Source: Scleropages formosus (lineage: Eukaryota; Chordata; Actinopteri; Osteoglossiformes; Osteoglossidae). Taken from it: DNA of 64,000 nucleotides. The stretch is taken from contig NC_041817.1 in NCBI RefSeq assembly GCF_900964775.1, positions 17,874,783 to 17,938,782 of the forward strand, given 5' to 3'. The stretch's first letter is position 1; each line of letters starts with the position of its first letter. Positions 19,239 to 28,721 of this stretch are shown here, piece by piece. The position numbers were made by a program, and so were the translations under genes. The notes under the pieces are model-generated. The model was not told the origin of the DNA and ran no database searches. It saw only the letters and a program-made list of their open reading frames with translations.

Positions 19239-20070
19239 GCTTGGACAGACTGCCGGTGGAATTTTATTCCACATTTTGGGATGTCCTGGGCCCTGTCTTC
19301 CTTGAGGTTGTGGAAGAAGTGCTGACCCAAGGTAAGTTAACGGACAGCATGAGGTCGGGGGTTTTATCCTTGTTGCATAAGAAAGGCGATAGAGCCGATC
19401 TGAACAACTGGAGGCCCCTGACCATGCTCTGCGTTGACGTAAAGTTAATTGCTAAAATCCTAAACAAGTGTCTGAGGAAGGTTATGACCCTCCTGGTCCA
19501 TGAAGAGCAGACATGCGGGGTTCCCGGGCGCTCGGCAGTCTGGAATTTACATTTTATTAGAGACGCAATCGCCTGGGTGAAGGATCGAAGAATTCCCCTA
19601 GCACTGGTCAGCCTGGACCAGGAGAAGGCGTTTGATCGGGTGGACCATACTTTTATGTTTAACGTTTTGGGCAGATTGGGATTGGGCCCCACCTTTCTCA
19701 GGTGGGTCCCAACACTTTATAACAAAGTTGGTAGCTGGGTTCTTATTAACGGCTCTTTCGGGGAGTGGTTGCCCCAGATGAGTGGGGTCAGATAGGAGTA
19801 TCCACTGTCTCCCCTCCTCTACGTTTTGTACGTGGAGCCGTTGGCGGTGGCAATTCGGGCCCACCCGGGAATAGATGGGTTGCTCATTCTAGGAGGTGGG
19901 GGTAGGACTGTTAAGTTGGCCCAGTATGCAGATGACACAGTCCTGTTTGCATGTTCTGACCGCTCACTTGCCCAGGCACTGCACCTAACTCAGACGTTCG
20001 GTAGGGCCTCGGGTTCGGCGCTCAACCTCGGGAAGACAGAGGTAAAGTACTTTGGATTCTAGGGAGCGGG
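19239..20070 (+). pseudogene. Tx1-clade reverse transcriptase domain
   Basis: Runs through PVEFYSTFWDVLGPVFLEVV, LHKKGDRADLNNWRPLTMLC, CGVPGRSAVWNLHFIRDAI, LVSLDQEKAFDRVDHTFMF, then an in-frame stop where GVRQGCPLSP is expected (19,792-19,800). After the stop come PLSPLLYVLY and QYADDTVLFA. Both catalytic signatures (DQEKAFDRV, YADD) are intact, but the stop and a later frame break near 20,062 kill it. Confidence 0.85.
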
Positions 20071-20109
20071 AAAAGACACCTTTGGTGATCTCTCGCTTTG
20101 TAGCAGTCC

Positions 20110-21235
20110 CCTCAGAGTGCTGGGTGTGAGTTTTCTTTCAAAAGGAGCAGCCCGGGTCACCTGGGAGGAGCGTCTTGCGATAGCTAGGTGGAAGATGGGG
20201 CTGTGGAAGGCAAGGTCCCTGTCCTTCCTGGGTAAAGTACTGACCTTGAAAGTTGATGTCCTCCCGACCTTACTTTATTTGGCTCATGTCTACCCCATGC
20301 CTCGCAATTTAAGGAAAGGGTTTGTGAAAGATGTTTGGCTTGGTATGGGGTGGGAAGCACAAGTCTGTGAGGAGGGAGGTGATGTACCTAGGGAAGGACA
20401 GGGGCAGAAGGGGGGTCCCTGATTTCCCCCTAAAATTTGCCTCTTTTTCGCGCAGCACTGTTTCCGTCTGGCAGCTCCCCTGGAACACCCACACCAGCAT
20501 TTTGTTCGCCTCTGGCTGTCTTTTTCCGTTGCGGCATTTGGTGAATTCGTGGTCAAATGCTGGACCAAAGGCCGAGTCTCTGCCAGATCACTATAAACAG
20601 CTGGTGAAATGGAACAAGATCATTCCAACAGACACTGACGCAAATACCCTCGTCAAGCACAAAGTGTTATATAATGCTTTGTTGGAGAGGAGGGGAACGC
20701 AGGTGATGTTAGGCCTTGGGAAAGACATTTGGGCCCGAATTCAGCCAAAGGGGCTCGACAATAGGCTTCAGGATCTAAACTGGCAGTGCCTCCATAAAAG
20801 AATACCCGTAATGGAGAAACTTTATAGGTACGGGTTGACCGGACGTCCCGACTGCCCACGACCCCAGTGTTTGGGTGCGGAAACGATTAAACACGTTTTC
20901 TGGGATTGCGGTTATGCTGGGACAGTCTGGTTGAGCCCTTGTGCGGAGAGTTAGACAGCAAGATGGCATTGACTTTTGATAATATCATGAGGGGACTGTC
21001 CCCCAAGGTAAACAAAGCAACCTCGGGTAGGATTTGGTTGATTGTGAGTTTGACAAAGAAAGAATTGTGGAATGCACGCATTAACCTTGTCCGAAAGGGG
21101 TTGAAAATGGGAGCTTATGGTGTGTTTTTGAAAATCTGAGCTGAACTGAAGTTCAGAATAAAGCAGGATCTGATTGCCTGGGACTACCATGAGGCAAAGG
21201 ACAGATGGAAAGGCCTTGTGGATAAATGTGTCTGA
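20110..21235 (+). pseudogene. Tx1-clade ORF2 C-terminal region
   Basis: Thumb and C-terminal region in shifted frames. Visible parts include WEERLAIARWKMGLWKARSL, then PKGLDNRLQDLNWQCLHKRI, then the zinc-binding tail CPRPQCLGAETIKHVFWDCG. Several frameshifts are needed to follow it. The tail matches the end of the deleted ORF2 at 7,180-7,400. Confidence 0.75.
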
Positions 21236-21640
21236 AGCTTTGTGTCTGCTTTGTATTTATTTGCGGGGTTTTAGGGGTATGATAAAGTTTTATACTGCAA
21301 TTTAGAAGTATTTTATGTGTTTTGAAGGATGCATGTATATTACATGATGACTTTGGTTGAGCTGCTATTGGGGGACAGTCCTTTTGTGGGTATGTTGGTG
21401 TGGGGAAGACATGGGTCAGTTATATTTTTTGAAGCCAGGAAGGGGGATTGTTATGGGAAAGACTCTGTCACTGTCTTGATGATGTCTTTTATGTAATGGC
21501 TGTTTAGTAATTTTGTTGACCAACCGTAGGAAAATGGTTTTGGGTTTGTTTGACTATGGATTTTTTTATGTTTGGTTTTGGTTGTGTATTTTATTGATAA
21601 CTTTATTAAATAAAGTTTACAAAAAAAATTAATGAATTAA

Positions 21641-21750
21641 TTCATTAATCCTAAAAACTGCCATGCAATCAATAAAATTTAAAATGAAACAATAAAAATA
21701 AGACCAACTAATATGAAGACCGCATGGCAGAACCTTTAAAAGACATTTTT
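21641..21750 (-). repeat. Repeat module M, partial (minus)
   Basis: AAAACTGCCATGCAATCAAT to ACCGCATGGCAGAACC. Only the stem part is present, wedged between the tail of the plus-strand Tx1 element and the tail of the minus-strand element. Confidence 0.65.
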
Positions 21751-22405
21751 TTTATGCTTTATTCAATACCATAAGAACAAAAACAAAAAATTACATTCCA
21801 CATCACAATTCACAAACACAAAACATCCTCACATTTCATTATAAAAACATCATCTTCTCAGCATAAACATGACAGAGCTTACTCACTTCCCCAAACATCA
21901 TATTTCACTAATACAAAGAGAAAAAGCATCAGAATTTAACAACAAATATAGATATTCATTTTGACAAAAGGAAGATAGGAATTTAAAACCCTTCACGGGA
22001 AAGTGATTTAAATACAAGGTTTGAAACACATGTGTACCACACCAACAAGAAGAGTTCCCAGGCACCGATGTCAAAACCCTCACATTATGATTTTGCTCCA
22101 TCAATAAAAACTATAAAAAATATTAAGTGTTCCTACAACACACAATCTAAAATACTATAAAATCTACAAATTAAAATCAATTATTCAAACAGTTTTTCCA
22201 AACAAAAATCTCCATCCTCCACAGCAGTGAGGTAGGACTCTTCCCCCCGGTCCTGACAAGCTGAACCTAGCGGGAAACCCCACCAGAAACAAGGCAATAG
22301 CTAATAAGCCCGAATGACTGGGTACCACTATGGAGGAGGAAACATCTTCTCGGCCCTTGTGAGGGGTCGCAGTCAAGACCGGCACCCCCAATGTAGTACC
22401 GGAGA

Positions 22406-22948
22406 TCAACCCAGCCTCCCTCCTGCGCCTTTTCTTTTTTTCTGGTCACTCTCACAAAGTCCAGTAAAATACCTGAGTGACCAGGTGTGTCTTTCCCCTC
22501 TTTGGCCCAGCGAAGAAGGAGACCGTTCCACACTGGCCGCAGCCGATCGCTCTCTTACCTCAGCACCCGCCACTGATCCTAGCCGCTCCGCAGCGCCATC
22601 AGACGAAGGCTGGGCTTCCACACCATCTCCCGTCGGCACCGCCCCTGCCCGCACCACCCCTGCATGGGTCGGCCTGCGCTGCGGGCAGCTGCGGGAGAGA
22701 TTGCTGGGGACCCCCAATTGGGCACAGCGGCAGGGGCCTACGCAGTCCTTGGCCAGGTGGCCAATCTCCAAACATCGCTGGCACTTCATTGTCTTGCATG
22801 ATTTCCTGGTAGGTCCCTGGACAAGACACAAATGGCAGGAGGAAGACTGACCAGGATAAAATAGGTAGCCTCTTGTCTTACCCATTGTGAAATACGCAGG
22901 CGGGTGCCTATAACCGTCCATCCCCACAAAAGAAGAGACATACCCCAA
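22406..22948 (-). pseudogene. Tx1-derived ORF1 with zinc knuckles
   Basis: Minus-strand frame with CHLCLVQGPTRKSC (first knuckle, histidine replaced by proline) and CQRCLEIGHLAKDC (intact CCHC), then a Ser/Ala-rich acidic region. In another frame the sequence continues to about 22,185, ending WRFLFGKTV before the 3' UTR, so at least one frame break exists. Similar to the zinc-knuckle segment at 5,290-5,500. Confidence 0.75.
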
Positions 22949-22983
22949 GGCTTAAAATAATACTTAATAAATAATTAAAGGAT

Positions 22984-23048
22984 AACTTACCTGGTAACAT
23001 TCACTGCTCAAGATGGGTGGTCCCCTGTCCTGTTCCCAGGGTGTTACC
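22984..23048 (+). other. U1-like hairpin segment, copy 2
   Basis: AACTTACCTGGTAACATTCA followed by TGCTCAAGATGGGTGGTCCC and TTCCCAGGGTGTTACC. The first ten bases after AA equal the U1 5' end, and TCAAGA, GGTGGT and CCCAGGG appear in U1 order. GGTAACA/TGTTACC closes a hairpin not found in U1. Confidence 0.4.
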
Positions 23049-23504
23049 ATACACCTTACCTACCGTTTTAGTGTGATTCCCTTTTCGCAACACTTCTCCC
23101 CTATTGTTGCTTCAGTGGAGTAGGTTAATGATAAAGTACATATACAGAGTTAAAACACAACATGCACCACACAACAAAACTCAAATCTACACTACACTAA
23201 ACTAGAATCAATAAATAGATAAATAACAATAAATAAAAGAATAAATAAAAAAATACAAATACACCCCACACGTACTAATTTATAGGTGACTACTTAAAAG
23301 TGCAATCAGTGCTGTAAATTTTTAAAATAGTGCAAAATAAATAAAATGCGCCATAAAAATTACAAACCCTACACCTAACATAAAACAAATAACACACCAC
23401 AAAGGCAACACTTACATTCGCCAAAAATAGGAATTACGGTGTTTTGTAAGTGCGAAAGGACCTGTGTTACTTACCCCAGGTTAACGGTAAAGGTTCTGTC
23501 ATGC

Positions 23505-23672
23505 AGTCTTTATATTAGCTGGTCTTATTGATTTTTATTTTCGATTTTATTATGGGCATGGCAGTTTTTAACATTAATTTATTATTTCATAAAGATTTTA
23601 ATTACCCGAATCGATGAATAGAGAAATGTATTCCTGTCGACTTAGTGTGTGGAACCACACACCTAAACTTTG
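23505..23672 (+). repeat. Repeat module M (plus)
   Basis: TCATGCAGTCTTTATATTAGC through GGGCATGGCAG, AATAAA-type signal (ATAAAGATTTTAATTACCCG) and GTGTGTGGAACCACACACCT. It adjoins the inverted 5S-U1 block. Confidence 0.7.
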
Positions 23673-24826
23673 AAGTACCGACAAGAGTATTCAGCACGTT
23701 TGTATCACTGTAACAAAATACACAGGGTATTAATTAAAAACTGTGGCGGATGAAAAAGACATATGGTGCTCTTGATGCCATTTTTTTTACACCAAACTTT
23801 ATTATCTACCATTAAATTGGAAAATTCAACCCCAAAATTCAAAAACGCATCCGCATTATATACATTATCAAAATCCTTCTCATTGCAGACATAATAGAGG
23901 TTATTCACTCCTCCGATTATACACTTGTTTCTCCAAATCCAAGAACGTAGGAGCCATTGGAAGTTAAAAACAATTATAAATAAACTCTGCACAAATGAAA
24001 ACTTCAGACTTGAAAACCCTTTACCCTTTAAAGTGTTTGAAGAAAAACAGTAAAAGATTGTGATAAACTCATTAGTAAAGTACGCAGATGTTACCTTAGA
24101 CTCTTGAAAGCAACTCTGATGAGTTTCTCTCACCTGGTACTGGTACCTGGTACTTCTGTAGTGTCCACAGCTGTAGGGGACTTGTGCTCTCAGGGTCATT
24201 GGGACAGTGGACCACACTTCTTGATGATGACAAGGGAAATAAAGAACAGCGGAGTAGGAAAGACGATGGCTACAGCACTACGAGGAGAAGGAGGAGGGTC
24301 CACTTTCACATGGGACGCAAAAGCAAAACAGAAAACTGCTGCTCTCCCCAGATGGAGGCAATCATTCAGGTGTGCTGATTAAGAAGTCCCCTCTGAAGTT
24401 CGGGTCATTGACACCTGCTGATTGAGTCCCACCTGGGAGTTTAATCGGCGGTGGCGGGGGGATTTTTTTATGATACATTGTTGAACTTTAATGTTTTATT
24501 TGACTGTTGATGTTTAACAACATTGCACTGCTGTGTTTATTGTAATTATTATTTCATAAAATGAGTGAGTGTTTATCATTTATGTCTTTTAATGCTACGT
24601 AGGTTATTAAATGGTACATTTGAATTTATGTGTATAATGCTAGAACCAGAGGGAGATCATTAGCTGTTGTGCACATTTCTCTCATTTTTCGATCGGGGTA
24701 TAAGTGAATGTATGTTGTCTATTGTATAATTGAAAAGATATATAATTTTAAAGAACATATTAAATAATCTAGACTTGTTGTCTGAAAGAGAAAAGTATGA
24801 ATAGGATGTCTGCAGCGCTTGCTATC

Positions 24827-24946
24827 GCTTACGGCCATACCACCCTGAATACGCCCGATCTCGTCCGATCTCGGAAGCTAAGCAGGGTCGGGCCCGGTTA
24901 GTACTTGGATGGGAGACCGCCTGGGAATACCGGGTGCTGTAAGCTT
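24827..24946 (+). rRNA. 5S ribosomal RNA, copy D
   Basis: 120-base 5S gene from GCTTACGGCC to GTGCTGTAAGCTT, with intact internal control region (AGCTAAGCAGGGTCGGGCCC; TACTTGGATGGGAGACCGCC). Followed by TTTTTCTTTTTTT, a strong RNA polymerase III terminator. U1 copy D starts 671 bases downstream in the same direction. Confidence 0.97.
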
Positions 24947-24957
24947 TTTCTTTTTTT
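24944..24957 (+). terminator. RNA polymerase III terminator of 5S copy D
   Basis: CTTTTTCTTTTTTT directly at the 5S 3' end; two T runs of five or more. Confidence 0.8.
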
Positions 24958-25392
24958 CCCCCCCGCTAGTACCACCGCGCGCTTTCCTCCTTTCTTTCTG
25001 CACCCTACAGTCTCTTCCTAACGTTAAACTATTGCCCAGTTTAAGTCGACCTGCTCTGCAATATCTCTTAATATCATTAACATTTTGCCATGTATTACAC
25101 ACAGCGAACCCGGCGTCGCCGATTTTCACTCTCGTCAACTTCATTTACACTGTCTGTGCAGCTCACGTGCCGCTACCCTTTAGTTTATTATTATACCACG
25201 CTAGGTTATAAAACGCTCCATGTGCGCACGATCCGCGAAGTTGCATTTTTCTGCGCTCACAACAAGGTCGTACGCCGTTCACAGCACCTCGCTGATTGAA
25301 CTGTGGCGCTTGTTTTTGTGCCGCGGCACAAACGTGCGGAGAACTACTTCCTCTTTGGAGGCGCCGCTCCCAGCTGTACAGTCGGCAGCACT

Positions 25393-25408
25393 GAGGCATC
25401 ACGGGAAA
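25393..25408 (-). promoter_or_regulatory. Distal ZNF143/Staf-like site of U1 copy D
   Basis: GAGGCATCACGGGAAA, the reverse complement of the site at 13,028-13,043, about 210-225 bases upstream of the U1 start. The position fits a snRNA distal sequence element. Confidence 0.5.
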
Positions 25409-25553
25409 TCGGTGAGACACCGATTGCGAATGAAAAACATCGGAGCCTCTTGAACAAGGGATGTGGAGAAAAGCAAGGAATGATCGCAAAGAGCCCATGG
25501 CAGGACAAGAGTCGACGAGTGTGTGTGCGCGCGCGTGTGTGTGTTTCCAAGGC

Positions 25554-25572
25554 GCCCACCGTGAGACGAGCG
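25554..25572 (+). promoter_or_regulatory. U1 PSE, copy D
   Basis: GCCCACCGTGAGACGAGCG at -63 to -45 relative to the U1 start. Its CACCGTGA core resembles the known vertebrate U1 proximal element. Confidence 0.65.
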
Positions 25573-25616
25573 TCTGTGGCGTGTAGGGAGGTGTGCCTGC
25601 GAAACGTGTACAACTC

Positions 25617-25780
25617 ATACTTACCTGGCAGGGGAGATACCATGATCAAGAAGGTGGTTCACCCAGGGCGAGGCTCAGCCATTGCACTCCGGCTGTGCTG
25701 ACCCCTGCGAATTCCCCAAATGTGGGAATCTCGACTGCATAATTTCTGGTAGTGGGGGACTGCGTTCGCGCTCTCCCCTG
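25617..25780 (+). ncRNA. rnu1: U1 spliceosomal snRNA, copy D
   Basis: 164 bases from ATACTTACCTGGCAGGGGAG to CTCTCCCCTG. The 5' end pairs with splice donors. Loop I ATCAAGAAGG is the U1-70K binding region, loop II ATTGCACTCC binds U1A, and AATTTCTGG is the Sm site. The 3' box GTTTAAAGCAAGAG is at 25,790-25,803. PSE and distal site are both kept, so this is a likely active gene. RNA polymerase II transcription from a SNAPc promoter is expected. Confidence 0.97.
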
Positions 25781-25789
25781 ATTCTCTGG

Positions 25790-25803
25790 GTTTAAAGCAA
25801 GAG
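25790..25803 (+). terminator. snRNA 3' box of U1 copy D
   Basis: GTTTAAAGCAAGAG, nine bases after the RNA 3' end, fits the GTTTN0-3AAARNNAGA consensus used for Integrator-dependent 3' processing. Confidence 0.75.
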
Positions 25804-26479
25804 CGAGCAAACAACAATGCTAGTCGCTGGATGTTTTTTCTCAGCGTATAATACATACAGCATTTCTGTGTCTTGTCTATGAAAGTACAGTACACGTGCC
25901 GTTTGTGTTTTCATTGTATCGTGTGATAACTCAATGTAGGAGTTCATCCTGTGGTGCAACTTTCTCGCTGTCCGGGTGCAAGTATGTCAAGAATTAACAT
26001 TTAGTAATGGCTGGTGTTTATACTTTAACCACAGTTTTTAGTATTCTACGTGTTCTGTTGTGTAGTGATACAAACGCGCTGAATACTCTCGTTGCTACTT
26101 CGAAGTTTAGGTGTTGCTGTACTCGCATGTAAAGCTCAGCGCCGTCTAGTGTTTCGACGCAATATTGCGCAGCGCTCTAGTGAACGGACAAGGCGATTGA
26201 TTGGACCTTTTTTTTCTCTTATCATTTTCAGGATCTTACAGATCTCTGGTTACGGAGCACGCGCTATTTCACAACAAAACATACACCGACCTGTGCAAAT
26301 CTTACTCTCTTTCCCATAACAACTTAAGTGGAAGGATTTTTTTTAACTTCCACATAAAAAACCACTACGCATAATGACATGGATTAAAACGTTCAAAACA
26401 CCAAACCTACCTTTGTCGATCAATCGTCTGTAAGATTCATAATCCCAAAGTACTGTAGGAATCTCGTGATAAAGTGAAG

Positions 26480-26697
26480 TATATCATGTGGTCTTTATAT
26501 TAGCTGGTCTTATTGATTTTTATTGTTTTATTTTAGTTTTTATTAGTGGCGTGGCAGTTTTTAGGCTTACTTTATTTATTGAATAAAGATTTTAGTTATC
26601 GGAAATGATGAATGGAGAAGTTTTTTCCTGTCCAGTTAGACAGTGTGTGGAACCAGACACCTTTAGTGGGCTGTTGATCCATTCTGATCCGTGAAGA
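26480..26697 (+). repeat. Repeat module M (plus), right end of locus
   Basis: TCATGTGGTCTTTATATTAG, GGCGTGGCAGTTTTTAGGCT, AATAAAGATTTTAGTTATCG, TTAGACAGTGTGTGGAACCA, ending near CTGATCCGTGAAGAG and an A run. The stem halves are partly degraded. Confidence 0.7.
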
Positions 26698-26979
26698 GAA
26701 AAAAAAAAAAAAAAATAAATAAATAAAACAATAAAGTGAAGTACATTTAATCTTGAAGGCAAATGTGGCTTTCGTTTAGATCTCTGCTGTGTTTTACTGA
26801 AATTGTTAAAGTATAAACCAGCAAATAATGATCATGTTCTGCCAGGTCAACATACTGATTTATGTAACTCCCCCCATCTTTGGATAAAACAATGCTGTAC
26901 TGTTGTAGAGTGTAACCTGACCATACCATACAACACAGGAAACATAAATTCATGAAAAAAATCATATAAATCATGTATT

Positions 26980-27060
26980 TACATTTTACATTTACATTAA
27001 TTCATTTACCAGGCACTTTTCTCCAAAGTGACATACATGTCATACAAAATTCTTTTAAAA
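26980..27060 (-). mobile_element. tRNA-like SINE B tail fragment
   Basis: TACATTTACATTAATTCATT and TTTCTCCAAAGTGACATACA match the 3' end of the SINE family best seen at 49,738-49,945. Another degraded tail lies at 27,297-27,345. (ATT)n tracts lie at 27,257-27,288 and 27,390-27,445. Confidence 0.55.
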
Positions 27061-27388
27061 TATTAATTACAGGAAAAATGTTAATTGCTTATAGCACATT
27101 ACTGAAACACTTTTACAAAATATAAATTCATGAGTTCCATTAAAGACATAATTATTCAATATATTTTGAAAAGGTACAACGACTGGCATAGGAGTCTTCC
27201 GACTATTCAGAAGTGTTCTCCCTTTAATATAAAAGTAATAAATTCATAGCCGACATTATTATTATTATTAATATTATTATTACTGCTACAAATATTCATT
27301 TAGCAAATGCTTTTCTTGAAAGCAACATACATCTTGGCGAACAATACAAAAAGTGCATTACATTAACAGAAGGAATGATTTGGATGCA

Positions 27389-27419
<31 letters not shown>

Positions 27420-27556
27420 TTTTATTATTATTGTTATTATTAACTCGGCAAAAATACATAAAACCTGAAGCAATACATATGTAGCCTCTTTAGGTTGTGT
27501 TCCATTGGGTAAAAATTTCATGTCATTATATGCTGGTCAAATCTAAAATTCACATC

Positions 27557-27705
27557 CTAGCAAAAATCAAAAAGCTTTCTCTTCACCCCCTGGGCATACC
27601 CTGTGTCACTGGCCACACTGGGGGCTTTCTGTGGTGTTTCAGGCTCTTGTGAGGTCCAGCTGGTTCCAGCATCTACGGGTGTCAGTGACAGCCAGATGCT
27701 GCTCT
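27557..27705 (-). CDS. AID/APOBEC-like deaminase, last coding exon
   Basis: Follows a 3' splice site (TTTTCCCATGCAG) and joins the previous exon's single leftover base to give ESSIWLSLTPVDAG... ending GVKRKLFDFC and stop (27,557-27,559). It encodes a C-terminal tail of about 50 residues after the deaminase fold, rich in Ser/Thr/Pro with a basic-hydrophobic end. No known domain recognised. The clean phase agreement with both upstream exons supports it. Confidence 0.65.
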
Positions 27706-27901
27706 CTGCATGGGAAAAGGAGCAGAATGTTTAGTGCAACGACACGCAAACATAAGTTACAATTCTGATGGATGCATTTTAACATGAAAGGCCACATTAT
27801 GTCTATAAAATGCAAGACTAATCTCTGCAAGATTTAGTCGCACAACAATATCATGATATCATACCATGCAGGAACTCACAAAATGTTCTGGCTGTACATA
27901 C

Positions 27902-27938
27902 CTAGGTCATCAGATTGTGAATGAGACTCTTCCTCACA
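27902..27938 (-). CDS. AID/APOBEC-like deaminase, small middle exon
   Basis: 37-nt exon between a TTTCTTATAG acceptor and a TAG/GTATGT donor. It reads CEEESHSQSDDL plus one base in the phase left by the main exon. The acidic linker extends the protein past the deaminase domain. Confidence 0.6.
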
Positions 27939-28193
27939 CTATAAGAAAGACAAGGACACGTTTAGGATAAGGAGGCAGTTGCCATTTTCAGTATGAAAAG
28001 TGCATATAATTATGATCCCCGCCAACAGGTAAAATACATATAAATACTACAAAAATAACTTTTGAGACACATTTCCAGTGGTGTGACAATGACTGCATTT
28101 CACCAGTCTCTCAAAGTACAAACTAAAATAATGAAATGGAGCAACATCAGTCACAGACGTGAAAAGCAGCAATGGAGAAAGACCCTTTGTTAC

Positions 28194-28721
28194 CTCCTGC
28201 AAAATACCCTGCAGAACAGCACGGCCATTCTCACTCTCTTCGTCCAGCTCAGGCCACTCCTCGAAGTTACTGCAGTAGTCCACAAACAGGTGGTGACACT
28301 TTTCAAAGTCCTTCCTGCCCATCACTTCGAGCCTGATCCCCGAATGCACCAGCTGTCGCAGGTTCTCTCGAGTGTCCCTGTACTGTGGGAAATAGAGTCT
28401 GGACACCAGTATGCTCACTTGCACAGCGCTCTCCGACCTCACAAATGCTGTGAGACGTTTGCAACAGCCCGCGCAGGGGCTGAAAGACAGGTACATGGTC
28501 AGCTCGTATTTTCGACTCATTTCCTCTCGACATTGTTTCAGGAAGTCTTTTATGGCTCTTAGTGCTACGGTTTCTGCGTGGTCACAGCCAGGGTTATTGT
28601 ATGTGTGTCCCCAAAAGTCCCAGAGAACCTTGTTGGTCTGACCCAAGCTGAAACACAGCAATGTTTTTGAGCTCTGCACTCTATTGTTGAACTCCTGGTA
28701 AAATCTGTCCTTTGGTACAAA
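28194..28721 (-). CDS. AID/APOBEC-like cytidine deaminase, main catalytic exon
   Basis: Polynucleotide cytidine deaminase family protein that would deaminate C to U in DNA or RNA using zinc. The exon reads FVPKDRFYQEFNNRV, then SKTLLCFSLG (beta strand, cf. TYLCY in AID/APOBEC). The zinc site is HAETVALRAI (His ligand and catalytic Glu) and SPCAGC (two Cys ligands). RLYFPQYRDTRENLRQL, GIRLEVMGRKDFEKC and a WPELDEESENG helix follow, in the order and spacing of AID/APOBECs. The usual TSWSPC box is LSFSPC here. Acceptor (CCTGAAATAG) and donor (GCAGGAG/GTAACA) frame it. The exon carrying the start codon was not found. Subfamily (APOBEC1-like, NAD1-like or other) unresolved. Confidence 0.85.

Larger units (their letters stand above)
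16971..21640 (+). mobile_element. Tx1-clade (Keno-like) LINE with U2 head, rearranged
   Basis: Layout on the plus strand: U2 head (16,971-16,997), 5' UTR, ORF1 N-terminal part (17,251-17,740), a minus-strand LINE insertion (17,727-19,238), reverse transcriptase (19,239-20,070), C-terminal region (20,110-21,235), 3' UTR ending AATAAAGTTTACAAAAAAAA near 21,630. The endonuclease and most of ORF1 are missing, so there is a deletion as well as the insertion. The Tx1 clade is assigned from the zinc-knuckle ORF1 relatives, APE endonuclease in the sister copy, and RNA-gene targeting. The link to Keno rests on the U2 junction. Confidence 0.75.
21755..23480 (-). mobile_element. Tx1-derived element with ORF1 only
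   Basis: On the minus strand: AT-rich leader (23,480-23,060), U1-like hairpin, zinc-knuckle ORF1 (22,948 down to about 22,185), and a 3' UTR ending GTATTGAATAAAGCATAAAA. No endonuclease or RT is present. The 3' UTR equals 5,500-6,204. It is either an internally deleted Tx1 element or a non-autonomous family derived from one. Confidence 0.65.
23752..26002. repeat. Inverted copy of the 5S-U1 block
   Basis: Reverse-complement match to 12,449-14,704, with small indels. Carries 5S copy D and U1 copy D on the plus strand. Together with the direct duplication it makes this locus a three-block palindromic arrangement. Confidence 0.9.

Noticed and set aside
27250-27445. Possible CRISPR-like repetition.
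   Set aside because: Only (ATT)n microsatellite runs without spacer-repeat periodicity, and the genome is eukaryotic.
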